Shown here piece by piece: positions 18,784 through 26,632 of a stretch of 64,000 nt of DNA. The notes beneath the pieces were generated by a model. It was not told the origin of the DNA, ran no database searches, and saw only the letters and a list, made by a program, of their open reading frames with translations. The position numbers and the translations under genes are program-made. Location: assembly GCA_020850455.1 (NCBI GenBank), contig JADZEQ010000001.1, positions 62,001-126,000 of the forward strand. Direction: 5' to 3'. Source of the stretch: Sphingomonadaceae bacterium (GTDB lineage Bacteria > Pseudomonadota > Alphaproteobacteria > Sphingomonadales > Sphingomonadaceae). Position 1 is the first letter of the stretch, and every line of letters begins with the position of its first letter.

Positions 18784-18800
18784 CCGTCCGTGATGGACGG
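18784..18800. promoter_or_regulatory. Inverted repeat in the gap upstream of the AlpA-like gene
   Basis: CCGTCC-GTGAT-GGACGG is a perfect 6-bp inverted repeat in the 89-bp gap between the 190-aa gene stop and the AlpA-like start. It could be an operator for the element's regulator or a terminator for the integrase operon; no T-run follows. An AT-rich TTTAATTAGACAA stretch next to it may belong to the promoter. Confidence 0.4.
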
Positions 18801-18830
18801 AAGAGGATTTAATTAGACAACATTGCCTAC

Positions 18831-19403
18831 CTATCTGCGCCGACCGGCAATGAGCGTTTGCAGAATGTTCACGGGTCGCGGAACGGGGACAGCCTCGACC
18901 CGCCTACTAATTTCAGTGATAGTCATTGAACTGGCCGGTTCGCCGAACAAGCTCCGATATTTTATTAGATCGTCTCGACGGAATGACGCTAACTTCCCAA
19001 CATTCGCAACGAATTTAGCTACTTCTTCGACTACCTTAAAATATCTCTCATATGGCAATTCACGCTCGGCTATCCAAAATGATTCTACGAGCATCGCCCG
19101 CTCCCTTTCAGCTCTGAGCTTTTTCTCAAAACGCTTACGCGTTGACTCTTTACTAGTGCCTCCTAGCCTATTGGCCAACTCCTTCCCAATCGAGTAGTTC
19201 GTTCGACGTTCGAAAGGATTGCGTCCTGCCAACCAATCACGCGCGTCCTTTTCAATAAATTCAAATAAATGCGGCCAGTCTTGCTTTGGCTTGTTTCCAG
19301 CCTTCCCTTTGCAGATACGATTGACGTGCTCCCGCACGGTGTTGGCGCCGTAGCGTGAAACCAGCCGCTCAATTTCGGCTTTTAGATGTGCATTATTTGT
19401 CAT
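18831..19403 (-). CDS. Hypothetical protein coupled to the integrase
   Basis: A 190-residue basic, probably alpha-helical protein of unknown function. The N-terminal stretch LKAEIERLVSRYGANTVREHVNRIC could be DNA-binding, and TSKESTRKRFEKKLRAERERAMLVESFW is strongly charged. The ATG overlaps the integrase stop as ATGA, so it is translated after the integrase from the same message. Position suggests a role in recombination direction or control of the integrase operon, but nothing in the sequence proves it. Base composition is lower in GC than the flanking core genes. Confidence 0.65.
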   Translation of the reverse strand: MTNNAHLKAEIERLVSRYGANTVREHVNRICKGKAGNKPKQDWPHLFEFIEKDARDWLAGRNPFERRTNYSIGKELANRLGGTSKESTRKRFEKKLRAERERAMLVESFWIAERELPYERYFKVVEEVAKFVANVGKLASFRRDDLIKYRSLFGEPASSMTITEISRRVEAVPVPRPVNILQTLIAGRRR

Positions 19404-20746
19404 GCGGCACCTTTGGCAGCAATGAAATTGACCACATTCATTACCTCTGCGGGCTTAGAAACTGCTGCAACATGCCGCGCCCACGCAGCAAGCGCTGAAC
19501 GCTTTTCCTCTTTCCAGTCGTGGCGCTGGTAGATGCCTGCAATGCCGCCTTTTGCTCCGCTAACGTGGTTGAGAACGGCCTCTGTCACTTCAAAGCGGAT
19601 ACCGAGCCGCTGGAATCCGGTCGCCACCGACCGCCGCAAATCATGAATACGCCATGCGTCCAGCGACTTACCTCCGCGATCTTGCTGCACCTTCGCGTCC
19701 AACGCAGTCTTTGCCTTGGTGAAACCGCTGATCGGCGTCCGGCCGGTCGTGGTGAGGACATAGCCAGTTTTCGGCCAATGCGTGATTTCCAGACCATCAT
19801 CCCCGAGCTCGCCAACCTTGGCTAGCCGATCCAATTCCGCCTTAACCTCGGGCGAAAGTGGAACAATGTGGGCAACGCCATTCTTTGCCCGATCGGCCGG
19901 GATGGTCCATGTGGCGGTCGCGCGATCCAGTTCCGCCCAATTGATCGCCGCTACTTCGCTCCGCCGTTGGCCGGTTAAAATCAGCAGACGGAAGAACGGT
20001 CCGAAAGGATCGCCTAGTTCATCGGACGCCGTCCACAATGCCGCAAGCTCATCATCGGACAACACCCGGTCCCGCGCCCTTGGCGCTTCCGGCTTTGCCA
20101 TGTCGGCCAAAGGATTGCCGAGAATGTCGCCGCGCTTCGCGGCCCAACCGAACAAGACCGAGGCATAGGCAAAGACAGCCCTTCGCATCCCCCGCTGATT
20201 GATCGGGATTGCGTCAATGATGGGCTGTAGATCAGCCCGACCAATGTGGGGCATAGGCTTGCCCTTGAGCTTTGGCTCGAGGTGGTTGTTGACGACGAGC
20301 TTTGCCAATCTCACGCTGGATGGTCGCCGGTCCCTCTCATTTTCGTAATGATCCAGCCAAAGCGCGGCGATTCTTTCAAAGGCAAGCTCGCCCTCCAATC
20401 GCATTTTTTCCTGCCTCAATCGCGCAGCTTCATCCCGTTCGGCGATCCGCTCCAAATCACGCTGGCGAGGATCAATGCCCTGATGGACCAGCACAGCCAG
20501 TTCCCTTGCCTGTTTGCGCGCCTGATCCGGCGTCAAATGCCCGTGGCGACCGATGGTGTATCGGCGGGCTGGTGTTCGGTCCGCTTCGCCCGGTCGCGCC
20601 AAACGATACTGAAAAACATAAACCTTGCCGCCAGCTGGCGTCACTTTGAGGCCGAAACCAGCTACATCATCATCCCAGATGAACTGATCCCGCGTGCACG
20701 GTCGAGCCGCATCCACAACGCGCTTAGTGATCGTTGCCGTTGGCAT
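19400..20746 (-). CDS. Site-specific tyrosine integrase (P4-type, DUF4102 arm-binding domain)
   Basis: The 448-residue protein has the DUF4102-type N-terminal domain (about 1-90, with DDDVAGFGLKVTPAGGKVYVFQYR and YTIGRHG), a core-binding domain (about 120-225) and the catalytic domain. Active-site residues are visible: R262 in TGQRRSEVAA, H368 and R371 in HDLRRS, H394 in LNHVSG and nucleophile Y406 in GIYQRHD. P4-type enzymes integrate into tRNA 3' ends, matching the 45-bp repeats. ATG at 20746 has AGGAAGG nearby; the longer start at 20773 overlaps a candidate arm site. It reads away from attR and is coupled to the 190-aa gene. Confidence 0.96.
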   Translation of the reverse strand: MPTATITKRVVDAARPCTRDQFIWDDDVAGFGLKVTPAGGKVYVFQYRLARPGEADRTPARRYTIGRHGHLTPDQARKQARELAVLVHQGIDPRQRDLERIAERDEAARLRQEKMRLEGELAFERIAALWLDHYENERDRRPSSVRLAKLVVNNHLEPKLKGKPMPHIGRADLQPIIDAIPINQRGMRRAVFAYASVLFGWAAKRGDILGNPLADMAKPEAPRARDRVLSDDELAALWTASDELGDPFGPFFRLLILTGQRRSEVAAINWAELDRATATWTIPADRAKNGVAHIVPLSPEVKAELDRLAKVGELGDDGLEITHWPKTGYVLTTTGRTPISGFTKAKTALDAKVQQDRGGKSLDAWRIHDLRRSVATGFQRLGIRFEVTEAVLNHVSGAKGGIAGIYQRHDWKEEKRSALAAWARHVAAVSKPAEVMNVVNFIAAKGAA

Positions 20747-20768
20747 GTCATATCCTTCCTGCCGGTCT

Positions 20769-20800
20769 AGCAATCAGATAGTAAGCCATAGCAATCAGAT
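20769..20800. repeat. Two AGCAATCAGAT repeats upstream of the integrase (candidate arm sites)
   Basis: AGCAATCAGAT occurs at 20769-20779 and 20790-20800, 21 bases (two helical turns) apart, and matches the tandem copies near attL. They lie immediately upstream of the integrase start, so integrase binding here could also repress its own promoter. A different pair, GTGATTAC/GTGATTAT, follows at about 20812-20830. Confidence 0.55.
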
Positions 20801-20855
20801 TTGCAACAACGCGTGATTACGTGTGATTATAAAATATGTTATATTTCTGCACATT

Positions 20856-20869
20856 ACCTAAGGTTAGGT
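20856..20869. promoter_or_regulatory. 14-bp palindrome next to attR
   Basis: ACCTAA-GG-TTAGGT is a perfect inverted repeat 25 bases inside attR. About 10 bases further in lies a second, AT-rich inverted repeat, AAATAT-GTT-ATATTT (20832-20846). Both fall in the noncoding stretch between the integrase gene and attR and are candidates for excisionase or regulator binding. Confidence 0.45.
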
Positions 20870-20894
20870 CGAAAACCCTATCAAATTTCGCTAT

Positions 20895-20939
20895 CTCTTA
20901 ATCAGCGGGTCCTAGGTTCGAGCCCTAGTGCGTCCACCA
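20895..20939. repeat. attR: right copy of the 45-bp direct repeat (tRNA-Lys 3' fragment)
   Basis: Identical to 14429-14473. It is the displaced 3' half of the original tRNA-Lys gene, from anticodon loop to CCA, and is not a functional tRNA because the 5' half is missing. It ends five bases before the copB stop codon. Confidence 0.95.
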
Positions 20940-20944
20940 CCACC

Positions 20945-21985
20945 TCAAAACCAAAAGCGCACGCCGGCGACGAAGCTAAGGTTTTGCGCATCCTCACCAC
21001 GTGCGCGGGCGAAGTCAGCGCTTTGGCCGATGCGCCAGCTTTGTTCGACGCCGACATAGGGCACAAATTCGCGCGATATTTCATAGCGCATGCGCAGCCC
21101 AAGCGTGGCGTGATCGACGCCCGCGCCAATCCCCAATTGCGGCACATCCTGCGCGGCAAACGCCGCCTCCACGCGGGGTTGGAGGATGAGGCGTTGGGTG
21201 ATGCGCTGGTCAAGCTCCACCTCCACCCGTGCGGTCACATCCCCACGATGGGACAGGAAAAGCGCCGCATCCACATCAAACATATAGGGGGCAAGCCCCT
21301 GCACGCCGACCACGGCATAGCTGGTGTCGGGCCCGGCAAAATCATGCGCCACCCCCATTTGCAGGTCAAAAAATGGCGAAATGGCGCGCGAATATAGCGC
21401 CTGCGCCTCTGCATGTTCGGCGGCACCGCCAAACTGCCCTTCGCCCTCACTCTTCAGCCACAACCGCCGTGTCGGCGTGCCATAATAGGCATCGGCATCC
21501 CACGCATAGGCGGCATCGCCACCATCCAGATGCAGTTCCGCCCGGTCCACGCCCAACCAAAAGGAAGGGAAATCGCCATGGTGGCGGCGCAATTCCGCGC
21601 GGGATGCGGCCATCGCATCCGCCCCCCATATGGCATCTGCGGCACGTGGCGGCCCTGCACCGGCCGAGGGTGGCGGCGGCGTTTCCGCTATCGGCGCGGC
21701 GGGCGGGCCGTGCATGGCATGCATGCTATGGTCCATCTGCCCTTGCTCCATCTGGCCGTGGTTCATCTGGCTATGATCCATCGGAGCGGGAGCAGGTGTG
21801 GGGGCCGGAACGGGGGCGGGCATCACATGGCCCGCATGCGGATCAGCGGGGGTCGGCACGGGGGTCGGCGCGGGTGTTGGCGCCGGTACAGGCATTGGCA
21901 TCGCATGCCCGCCATGATCCTGCGCCAGCACCGGTGCGGCGCTGCCCATCAACAGCGCGGCGAGCATGTACCGCGCGCCCATCAT
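20945..21985 (-). CDS. copB: Copper resistance protein B, outer-membrane beta-barrel
   Basis: A 346-residue secreted protein with a signal peptide (about 1-21, cleaving after VLAQ). A Pro/His/Met-rich spacer of about 85 residues follows, full of HxxM motifs (DHSQMNHGQMEQGQMDHSM) that should bind copper. The CopB beta-barrel starts near residue 140 (WLGVDRAELHLDGGD) and ends with aromatic VRFWF, the usual outer-membrane C-terminus. It works with CopA in periplasmic copper tolerance. Its ATG overlaps the copA stop as ATGA, so it is the second gene of a copAB operon. The integrative element begins just beyond its stop. Confidence 0.93.
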   Translation of the reverse strand: MMGARYMLAALLMGSAAPVLAQDHGGHAMPMPVPAPTPAPTPVPTPADPHAGHVMPAPVPAPTPAPAPMDHSQMNHGQMEQGQMDHSMHAMHGPPAAPIAETPPPPSAGAGPPRAADAIWGADAMAASRAELRRHHGDFPSFWLGVDRAELHLDGGDAAYAWDADAYYGTPTRRLWLKSEGEGQFGGAAEHAEAQALYSRAISPFFDLQMGVAHDFAGPDTSYAVVGVQGLAPYMFDVDAALFLSHRGDVTARVEVELDQRITQRLILQPRVEAAFAAQDVPQLGIGAGVDHATLGLRMRYEISREFVPYVGVEQSWRIGQSADFARARGEDAQNLSFVAGVRFWF

Positions 21986-23808
21986 GCCCCCGGCCCCATG
22001 ACGGTGACCACCTGCATCATCCCGCCGTGCATGTGGTAGAGGAGGTGGCAGTGAAATGCCCAGTCGCCCGGTTCATTGGCGCTGAGGTCGAATTGCGCGC
22101 TCGCCCCCGGTTGGACGATCAATGTGTGTTTGCGCGGCTGGCGGGCGGCATCCTGCCCGTTGACCAGTGTGAAAAACATGCCGTGCAGGTGGATGGGGTG
22201 CGCCATCATCGTGTCATTGACCAGCTTGACCCGCACCCTTTCATTCCACGCAAAGCGGACCGGCACATCGCTGACCGCCGAAAACATACGGCCATCGAAC
22301 GACCACATATAACGTTCCATATTGCCGGTGAGGTGGAGTTCGAGCAGGCGGCTCGGCACGCGTGTGTCGGCATTGGGGGTGGCGGCAACCAGCATTTGGT
22401 AATTGAGCACGCGGTGCGGCACATCGCGCAGGCCAATCCCGGGATCCCCCATTTTATCGACAGGGGCCATCGACACCATGTCAACGCCGGGGCCAAAATT
22501 GACATCGGGGGGGAGCAGGCGGCGATCACGCATGTTCATGCCGCCCATGGCCATGCTGTCCTGCTGCGGCGTTCCAGCCATTACCCCGCCATTATGGGCG
22601 CCATGGCCCATAGCCGGCATCCCTTCATGGCCGCCATCACCATGACCCATTGCACCATGGTTCATCCCCATGTCTGCCATGGTCAATAATGGTGGCGGAC
22701 GGAGCGGTGGCACAGCGGCCCGCGCACCGGGCTGCGCAGCCAGCATGGCGACCGCCATACCCGACCTGTCCATGCTTTCGGCAACAATCGCATAGGTCCC
22801 CGCCGAACCCGGCGTTACAATCACGTCATAGGTTTCGGCAGTGCCAATCTGCAACTCATCAACCATCACCGGCTGAACATTCTGCCCGTCGGCGGCAATT
22901 ATTTGCAAGGCGAGCCCGGGGATACGAAAGTTGAAAAAGCTCATCGCCGATGCGTTTATGATGCGCAGCCGCACCCGTTCGCCCGGTGCAAAGGCAAATT
23001 CCATCCCCTCGCGCGCGCTGCGCCCGTTGATGAGGTAGGTGTATGTCGGCGCGCTGACATCGGCAATGTCGGTCGGCATCATCCGCATCTCGGCCCACAT
23101 CCGCCTTTCCGCCGTTGACATCGGATAATCGTCGGTCATCGTGTTTTGTTGATGGTTGAAATAGGCCTCACCAGTGCGCAGCCGATCCATAATAAAATGC
23201 GGGTCGAGCGGGGTAAATTCGCTCAGTACCAGCACATAGTCGCGGTCTGCGCCCACCGCATCGGGCGCCGCCGGGTCGATGATGATGGGGCCATAATGCC
23301 CCGATTGTTCCTGCAGCCCCGAATGGCTGTGATACCAATAGGTGCCCGCTTGCCGCACCCGAAATTGATAGGCAAAGGTCGCGCCCGGTGCGATGCCCGG
23401 AAAGCTGATTCCCGGCACACCATCCATCTGAAATGGCAACAAAATTCCATGCCAATGGATGGAGCTATCGACGCGCAAACCGTTGGTGACGTTGATCGTC
23501 ACATCCTGCCCTTCGCGCAGGCGGATCAAGGGGCCCGGGACCGATCCATTGACCGCAATTGCCCCGCCGCGCCGACCATCGACCACGCGGTGCCCATCCC
23601 CGATGCTAAGGTTGATGACATCGCCGGACAATTGGTCAAAGCCCGCCGGGATGCGCGCATCACCGCCACGACCATGCCCGCCATGATGGCCCCCACCAAT
23701 GCTGACCCCGCGCGCCCATGCGGGGATGGCGCTCGACGCCAGCATCGCCGTTGCGCTGGTAATCAGCGTTCGCCGGGTCCAATTTTCCGTCATCACTTGC
23801 CCATTCAT
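21982..23808 (-). CDS. copA: Multicopper oxidase, copper resistance protein CopA (Tat-exported)
   Basis: This 608-residue protein has a twin-arginine signal (WTRRTLITSATAMLASSAIPAWA). Cupredoxin copper sites are SSIHWHGILLP, TYWYHSHSGLQEQSG, MMAHPIHLHGMFF and DWAFHCHLLYHMHGGMM, giving the type 1 and trinuclear type 2/3 centre ligands. A Met/His-rich insert (MADMGMNHGAMGHGDGGHEGM) before the last domain is typical of CopA/PcoA and binds extra copper. It oxidises Cu(I) in the periplasm. ATG at 23808 is chosen; conserved sequence and the Tat motif begin just after, and a longer reading would run through the csoR gene. Confidence 0.95.
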   Translation of the reverse strand: MNGQVMTENWTRRTLITSATAMLASSAIPAWARGVSIGGGHHGGHGRGGDARIPAGFDQLSGDVINLSIGDGHRVVDGRRGGAIAVNGSVPGPLIRLREGQDVTINVTNGLRVDSSIHWHGILLPFQMDGVPGISFPGIAPGATFAYQFRVRQAGTYWYHSHSGLQEQSGHYGPIIIDPAAPDAVGADRDYVLVLSEFTPLDPHFIMDRLRTGEAYFNHQQNTMTDDYPMSTAERRMWAEMRMMPTDIADVSAPTYTYLINGRSAREGMEFAFAPGERVRLRIINASAMSFFNFRIPGLALQIIAADGQNVQPVMVDELQIGTAETYDVIVTPGSAGTYAIVAESMDRSGMAVAMLAAQPGARAAVPPLRPPPLLTMADMGMNHGAMGHGDGGHEGMPAMGHGAHNGGVMAGTPQQDSMAMGGMNMRDRRLLPPDVNFGPGVDMVSMAPVDKMGDPGIGLRDVPHRVLNYQMLVAATPNADTRVPSRLLELHLTGNMERYMWSFDGRMFSAVSDVPVRFAWNERVRVKLVNDTMMAHPIHLHGMFFTLVNGQDAARQPRKHTLIVQPGASAQFDLSANEPGDWAFHCHLLYHMHGGMMQVVTVMGPGA

Positions 23809-23822
23809 GCCGCTTGGTCTAA

Positions 23823-23839
23823 ATACCCCCCTAGGGTAT
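23823..23839. promoter_or_regulatory. Candidate CsoR operator between copA and csoR
   Basis: ATACCC-CCCTA-GGGTAT is an inverted repeat centred in the 51-bp space between the two divergent start codons. G-tract palindromes flanked by A/T of this kind are the known CsoR binding sites. It must overlap both promoters, so apo-CsoR would repress copAB and itself until Cu(I) arrives. Confidence 0.75.
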
Positions 23840-23859
23840 ATTATATGATTGGGCAAGCG

Positions 23860-24132
23860 ATGCACCACGACCGACAGGCCATTTTGCACCGGCTCCACCG
23901 CATAGAGGGGCAGGTGCGCGGCCTTGCACAAATGGTCAGTGACGAGAGATATTGCATCGACATTTTGCATCAGGTGCAAGCGGTAAAGGCCGCACTCAAT
24001 CGCGCCGAAAGCGCCATATTAAAGGATCATGCCGCTTGCTGCATCACCGAAGCCATCGCGACCGGCGATGCGACGGCACAGCGCGACAAATTCAATGAAT
24101 TAATTGATCTGTTTGAAAAATTGCGCAAGTGA
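23860..24132 (+). CDS. csoR: Copper-sensing transcriptional repressor, CsoR family
   Basis: A 90-residue all-helical DUF156 protein. C32, H57 and C61 (RYCIDIL and KDHAACC) reproduce the Cys-His-Cys Cu(I) ligand spacing of characterised CsoR proteins (25 and 4 residues apart), which distinguishes it from the nickel sensor RcnR and formaldehyde sensor FrmR. RIEGQVRGLAQM near residue 14 is the family DNA-contact region. ATG at 23860 is preferred, since ATG at 23845 leaves only 36 bases for two divergent promoters. It is divergent from copA, which it presumably represses. Confidence 0.92.
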   Translation: MHHDRQAILHRLHRIEGQVRGLAQMVSDERYCIDILHQVQAVKAALNRAESAILKDHAACCITEAIATGDATAQRDKFNELIDLFEKLRK

Positions 24133-24156
24133 TGTCCCTTCTGTTGGGGGGGTGAT

Positions 24157-25434
24157 ATGTCTATCCACGCCGCCGTTGCCGCCATCGTCTCTTCGCGCAT
24201 GACCAGCGCCGCGCGGGAGGATAAGCGCCGCCGCAGCGCCGAACGCGAACGGCGCGCACGCGGCGAACCCCATCTTGTCAGCGCCTTCATCGACGCTGGC
24301 GACCCATATAGCTTCCTCCTCGCCCAATATCTGCCCGTGCTGGCCGAACGTTACGCCATCACCATTACCATCCACCTCGTCCCCCCGCCCACTGCCGCTG
24401 CCGCGCCCGATGCGCCGCGCCTTGCGGCGTGGAGCAGGCGTGATGCCGCCATCTTGGCCGCGCGGGCGGGGTTGCAAACGGGCATCGCCGAACCCGACGC
24501 CGCTGCGCTGACGGCTGCCCAGCACCTGCTGGCCGCGGCAATCACTGCCAAGGATGCGCCGCACCGCTGCCTCCGCATCCTCAGCGCCCTATGGGCGGGG
24601 ACCACCCTGCCGGATATGGCGGCTGGTGATGCCACCGCCGCGATGGCGCGCGGCAGCATCTATTTGCAGCACGCGGGCCATTATCTAGGCGGTGTCACCC
24701 ATTATGGCGGCGAAGCCTATTGGGGGATCGACCGGCTCCATTACCTCGAATCGCGCCTCCACGGGCTTGGCCTGCGCCGTGACGGCGGCGATAAACCCTG
24801 CTTTGCCCCGCCGCCCGATATGGCGGAGGGTCCGCCCCGCAACGGCGGCGATATCCATTGGTTTTTGAGCTTTCGTAGCCCCTATACATGGCTTGCCGCA
24901 CCGCGCATCGCCGCGCTGGCACAGGCACATGGCGCAAAACTTCACCTCAATTTCGTGCTGCCGATGGTGATGCGCGCCCTGCCCGTCCCACTGGAGAAGC
25001 GGCGCTATATTTTGATGGATTGCGCGCGGGAGGCGCGACGTCTGGGCATCCCGTTTGGCAAAATTGTCGATCCGGTGGGGAAGCCCGTCGAACGGGGTTA
25101 TGCCATCCTCCACCATGCTATCGCCGCCGGACGCGGGCTGGAATTCACCCTCGCCTTTTTGGAGGGCGTGTGGGCACAGGGGCTGGATGCCGGCAGCGAC
25201 AGCAGCCGCAGCGGGCTGGCGCGCATCACCGCCAATGCCGGACTGGATTGGGGGGAAATGCGCCACCATCTGGACGACGACGGCTGGCGTGCCGTTGCCG
25301 AAACCAACCGTCAAACCATGCTCGACGGCGGGTTGTGGGGCGTCCCCAGCTTTGGGGTCAATGGTCAGTTTTTCTGGGGGCAGGATAGGCTGTGGGCGGT
25401 GGATGCGGCGCTGCGCAATCCCGCCTTGACGTAG
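24157..25434 (+). CDS. Tandem DsbA-like thioredoxin-fold protein (HCCA isomerase-related)
   Basis: The 425-residue protein holds two copies of the DsbA/HCCA-isomerase fold. The second (about residues 225-425, opening DIHWFLSFRSPYTWLAAPRI and closing with GLWGVPSFGVNGQFFWGQDRL) matches 2-hydroxychromene-2-carboxylate isomerases. The first (about 38-225, opening HLVSAFIDAGDPYSFLLAQYL) is a diverged copy. Neither has a CxxC. Kappa-class GST-like relatives isomerise aromatic intermediates with glutathione; the substrate here is unknown. The gene lies between csoR and a TetR regulator, 24 bases after csoR, but a role in copper stress is not shown. Confidence 0.78.
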   Translation: MSIHAAVAAIVSSRMTSAAREDKRRRSAERERRARGEPHLVSAFIDAGDPYSFLLAQYLPVLAERYAITITIHLVPPPTAAAAPDAPRLAAWSRRDAAILAARAGLQTGIAEPDAAALTAAQHLLAAAITAKDAPHRCLRILSALWAGTTLPDMAAGDATAAMARGSIYLQHAGHYLGGVTHYGGEAYWGIDRLHYLESRLHGLGLRRDGGDKPCFAPPPDMAEGPPRNGGDIHWFLSFRSPYTWLAAPRIAALAQAHGAKLHLNFVLPMVMRALPVPLEKRRYILMDCAREARRLGIPFGKIVDPVGKPVERGYAILHHAIAAGRGLEFTLAFLEGVWAQGLDAGSDSSRSGLARITANAGLDWGEMRHHLDDDGWRAVAETNRQTMLDGGLWGVPSFGVNGQFFWGQDRLWAVDAALRNPALT

Positions 25435-25462
25435 CGTTAACTTTGGTGCAGCCAGCCCAGCC

Positions 25463-26107
25463 ATGACCAGCAACATCCTTCCCCTCCCCACCCGAAGAAC
25501 CGCTGCCCACCCGACGGCGGATGGACGGCGCGAGCGTTCACGAACCAGCCGCAGCCGGATTATCGCCGCGATGCTCGAACTGGTCGCCAAGGGGGATTTT
25601 TCGCCGAGCGCGGCACGCGTTGCGGACAAGGCGGGGGTCGGCCTGCGCACCGTTTTTCGCCATTTTGACGATATGGATTCGCTCCACCGCGAAATTTCCG
25701 AAACCATCGCCGCACAAATTCAACCCATTGTCACCCGCCCCTTTGTCGGCGCAAATTGGCGCGAACGGCTGATGGAATTGGCGGCGCGACGTGCCGATTA
25801 TTTTGAGGCGACGTTGCCGCACCGCATTTCGGCAAATTTGCGCCGTCACCAGTCAGCCTTTTTGATGGCGCAATATAATCGGCTGATCCGTTCCGAACGC
25901 CAAGCGGTGGAGGAGGTTTTGCCCCCCGCCCTGCTCGCTGACCGTGTGCTGCTGGAATCTGTGCATGTCGCACTCAGTTTCCAATGCTGGCGCGTGCTGC
26001 GCCATGACCAGCAACTTCCCGCCAAGGATGCTGGCGCAGTCGTGCGCAACATGCTGCTGGCGCTGATTGCCACGCATGCGCCTGATGCGGATGTTCCGGT
26101 AATCTGA
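25463..26107 (+). CDS. TetR/AcrR-family transcriptional regulator
   Basis: A 214-residue protein with an N-terminal HTH (about residues 28-75) reading RSRIIAAMLELVAKGDFSPSAARVADKAGVGLRTVFRHFDDMDSLHREI, the classic TetR recognition-helix pattern ending in the RTVFRHF segment. The C-terminal ligand-binding half is divergent, so neither ligand nor target can be named. It follows the tandem DsbA-like gene by 28 bases in the same direction, so that gene may be its target or operon partner. Confidence 0.88.
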   Translation: MTSNILPLPTRRTAAHPTADGRRERSRTSRSRIIAAMLELVAKGDFSPSAARVADKAGVGLRTVFRHFDDMDSLHREISETIAAQIQPIVTRPFVGANWRERLMELAARRADYFEATLPHRISANLRRHQSAFLMAQYNRLIRSERQAVEEVLPPALLADRVLLESVHVALSFQCWRVLRHDQQLPAKDAGAVVRNMLLALIATHAPDADVPVI

Positions 26108-26187
26108 TTTTTGGAGGCACCCCCTTGACCTCCCGTCGCGACCATTTAGGTTGCGAAGCGAAACGGGAAATATAGGAGGATCTCCCC

Positions 26188-26565
26188 ATGTTCAGCCATA
26201 TCATGGTCGGCACCAACGACATTGCCGCTGCCAAGGCCTTTTACGATGCAACTTTTGCCGCAATGGGCGGCAATCCCGGCATGCAAGATGACAAGGGCCG
26301 CTTGATTTACGCGCATGCAGGCGGCCTGTTTCTGGTCACGCCACCGATTGATGGCAACCCGGCAACGGCTGGCAATGGCAGCACCATCGGCTTTGCAATG
26401 ACGCCGGAACAGGCCGACGCATGGCATGCCGCGGGCGTCGCCAATGGCGGCAAGGCGATCGAAGACCCGCCGGGCGTGCGCGAAGGCGGTTTTGGCAAGC
26501 TGTACCTCGCCTATTTGCGCGACCCATCGGGCAATAAATTATGCGCACTGCACCGGCTGGCGTAA
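26188..26565 (+). CDS. VOC-superfamily (glyoxalase/bleomycin-resistance-like) protein
   Basis: A 125-residue vicinal-oxygen-chelate protein. It starts FSHIMVGTNDIAAAKAFYDATFAAMG, the conserved first beta-alpha-beta unit with the N-terminal metal-ligand His, and ends GKLYLAYLRDPSGNKLCALH, the second unit. Function ranges from glyoxalases to antibiotic-binding proteins, so only the fold is certain. A good ribosome-binding site (AGGAGG) precedes the ATG. A strong terminator follows. Confidence 0.88.
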   Translation: MFSHIMVGTNDIAAAKAFYDATFAAMGGNPGMQDDKGRLIYAHAGGLFLVTPPIDGNPATAGNGSTIGFAMTPEQADAWHAAGVANGGKAIEDPPGVREGGFGKLYLAYLRDPSGNKLCALHRLA

Positions 26566-26582
26566 AAATCTGCAACAAAAAG

Positions 26583-26613
26583 AAAAGGCCCCGTTCGCAC
26601 GGGGCCTTTTTTT
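26583..26613. terminator. Bidirectional rho-independent terminator
   Basis: GGCCCCG-TTCGCA-CGGGGCC is flanked by AAAA on the left and seven T on the right. It lies between the convergent VOC and rpmE genes and can end both. Confidence 0.92.
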
Positions 26614-26632
26614 GCGGGTTTTGCGGTAAAGC

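Noticed and set aside
20895..20939. A second tRNA-Lys gene at the right end of the element
   Set aside because: Only the 3' half is present, with no D-arm or 5' acceptor strand, so it is an att fragment.
21229..22689. 486-codon open frame antisense to copB/copA
   Set aside because: Low-complexity His/Arg/Pro translation mirroring the Met/His-rich sense genes; not a protein family.
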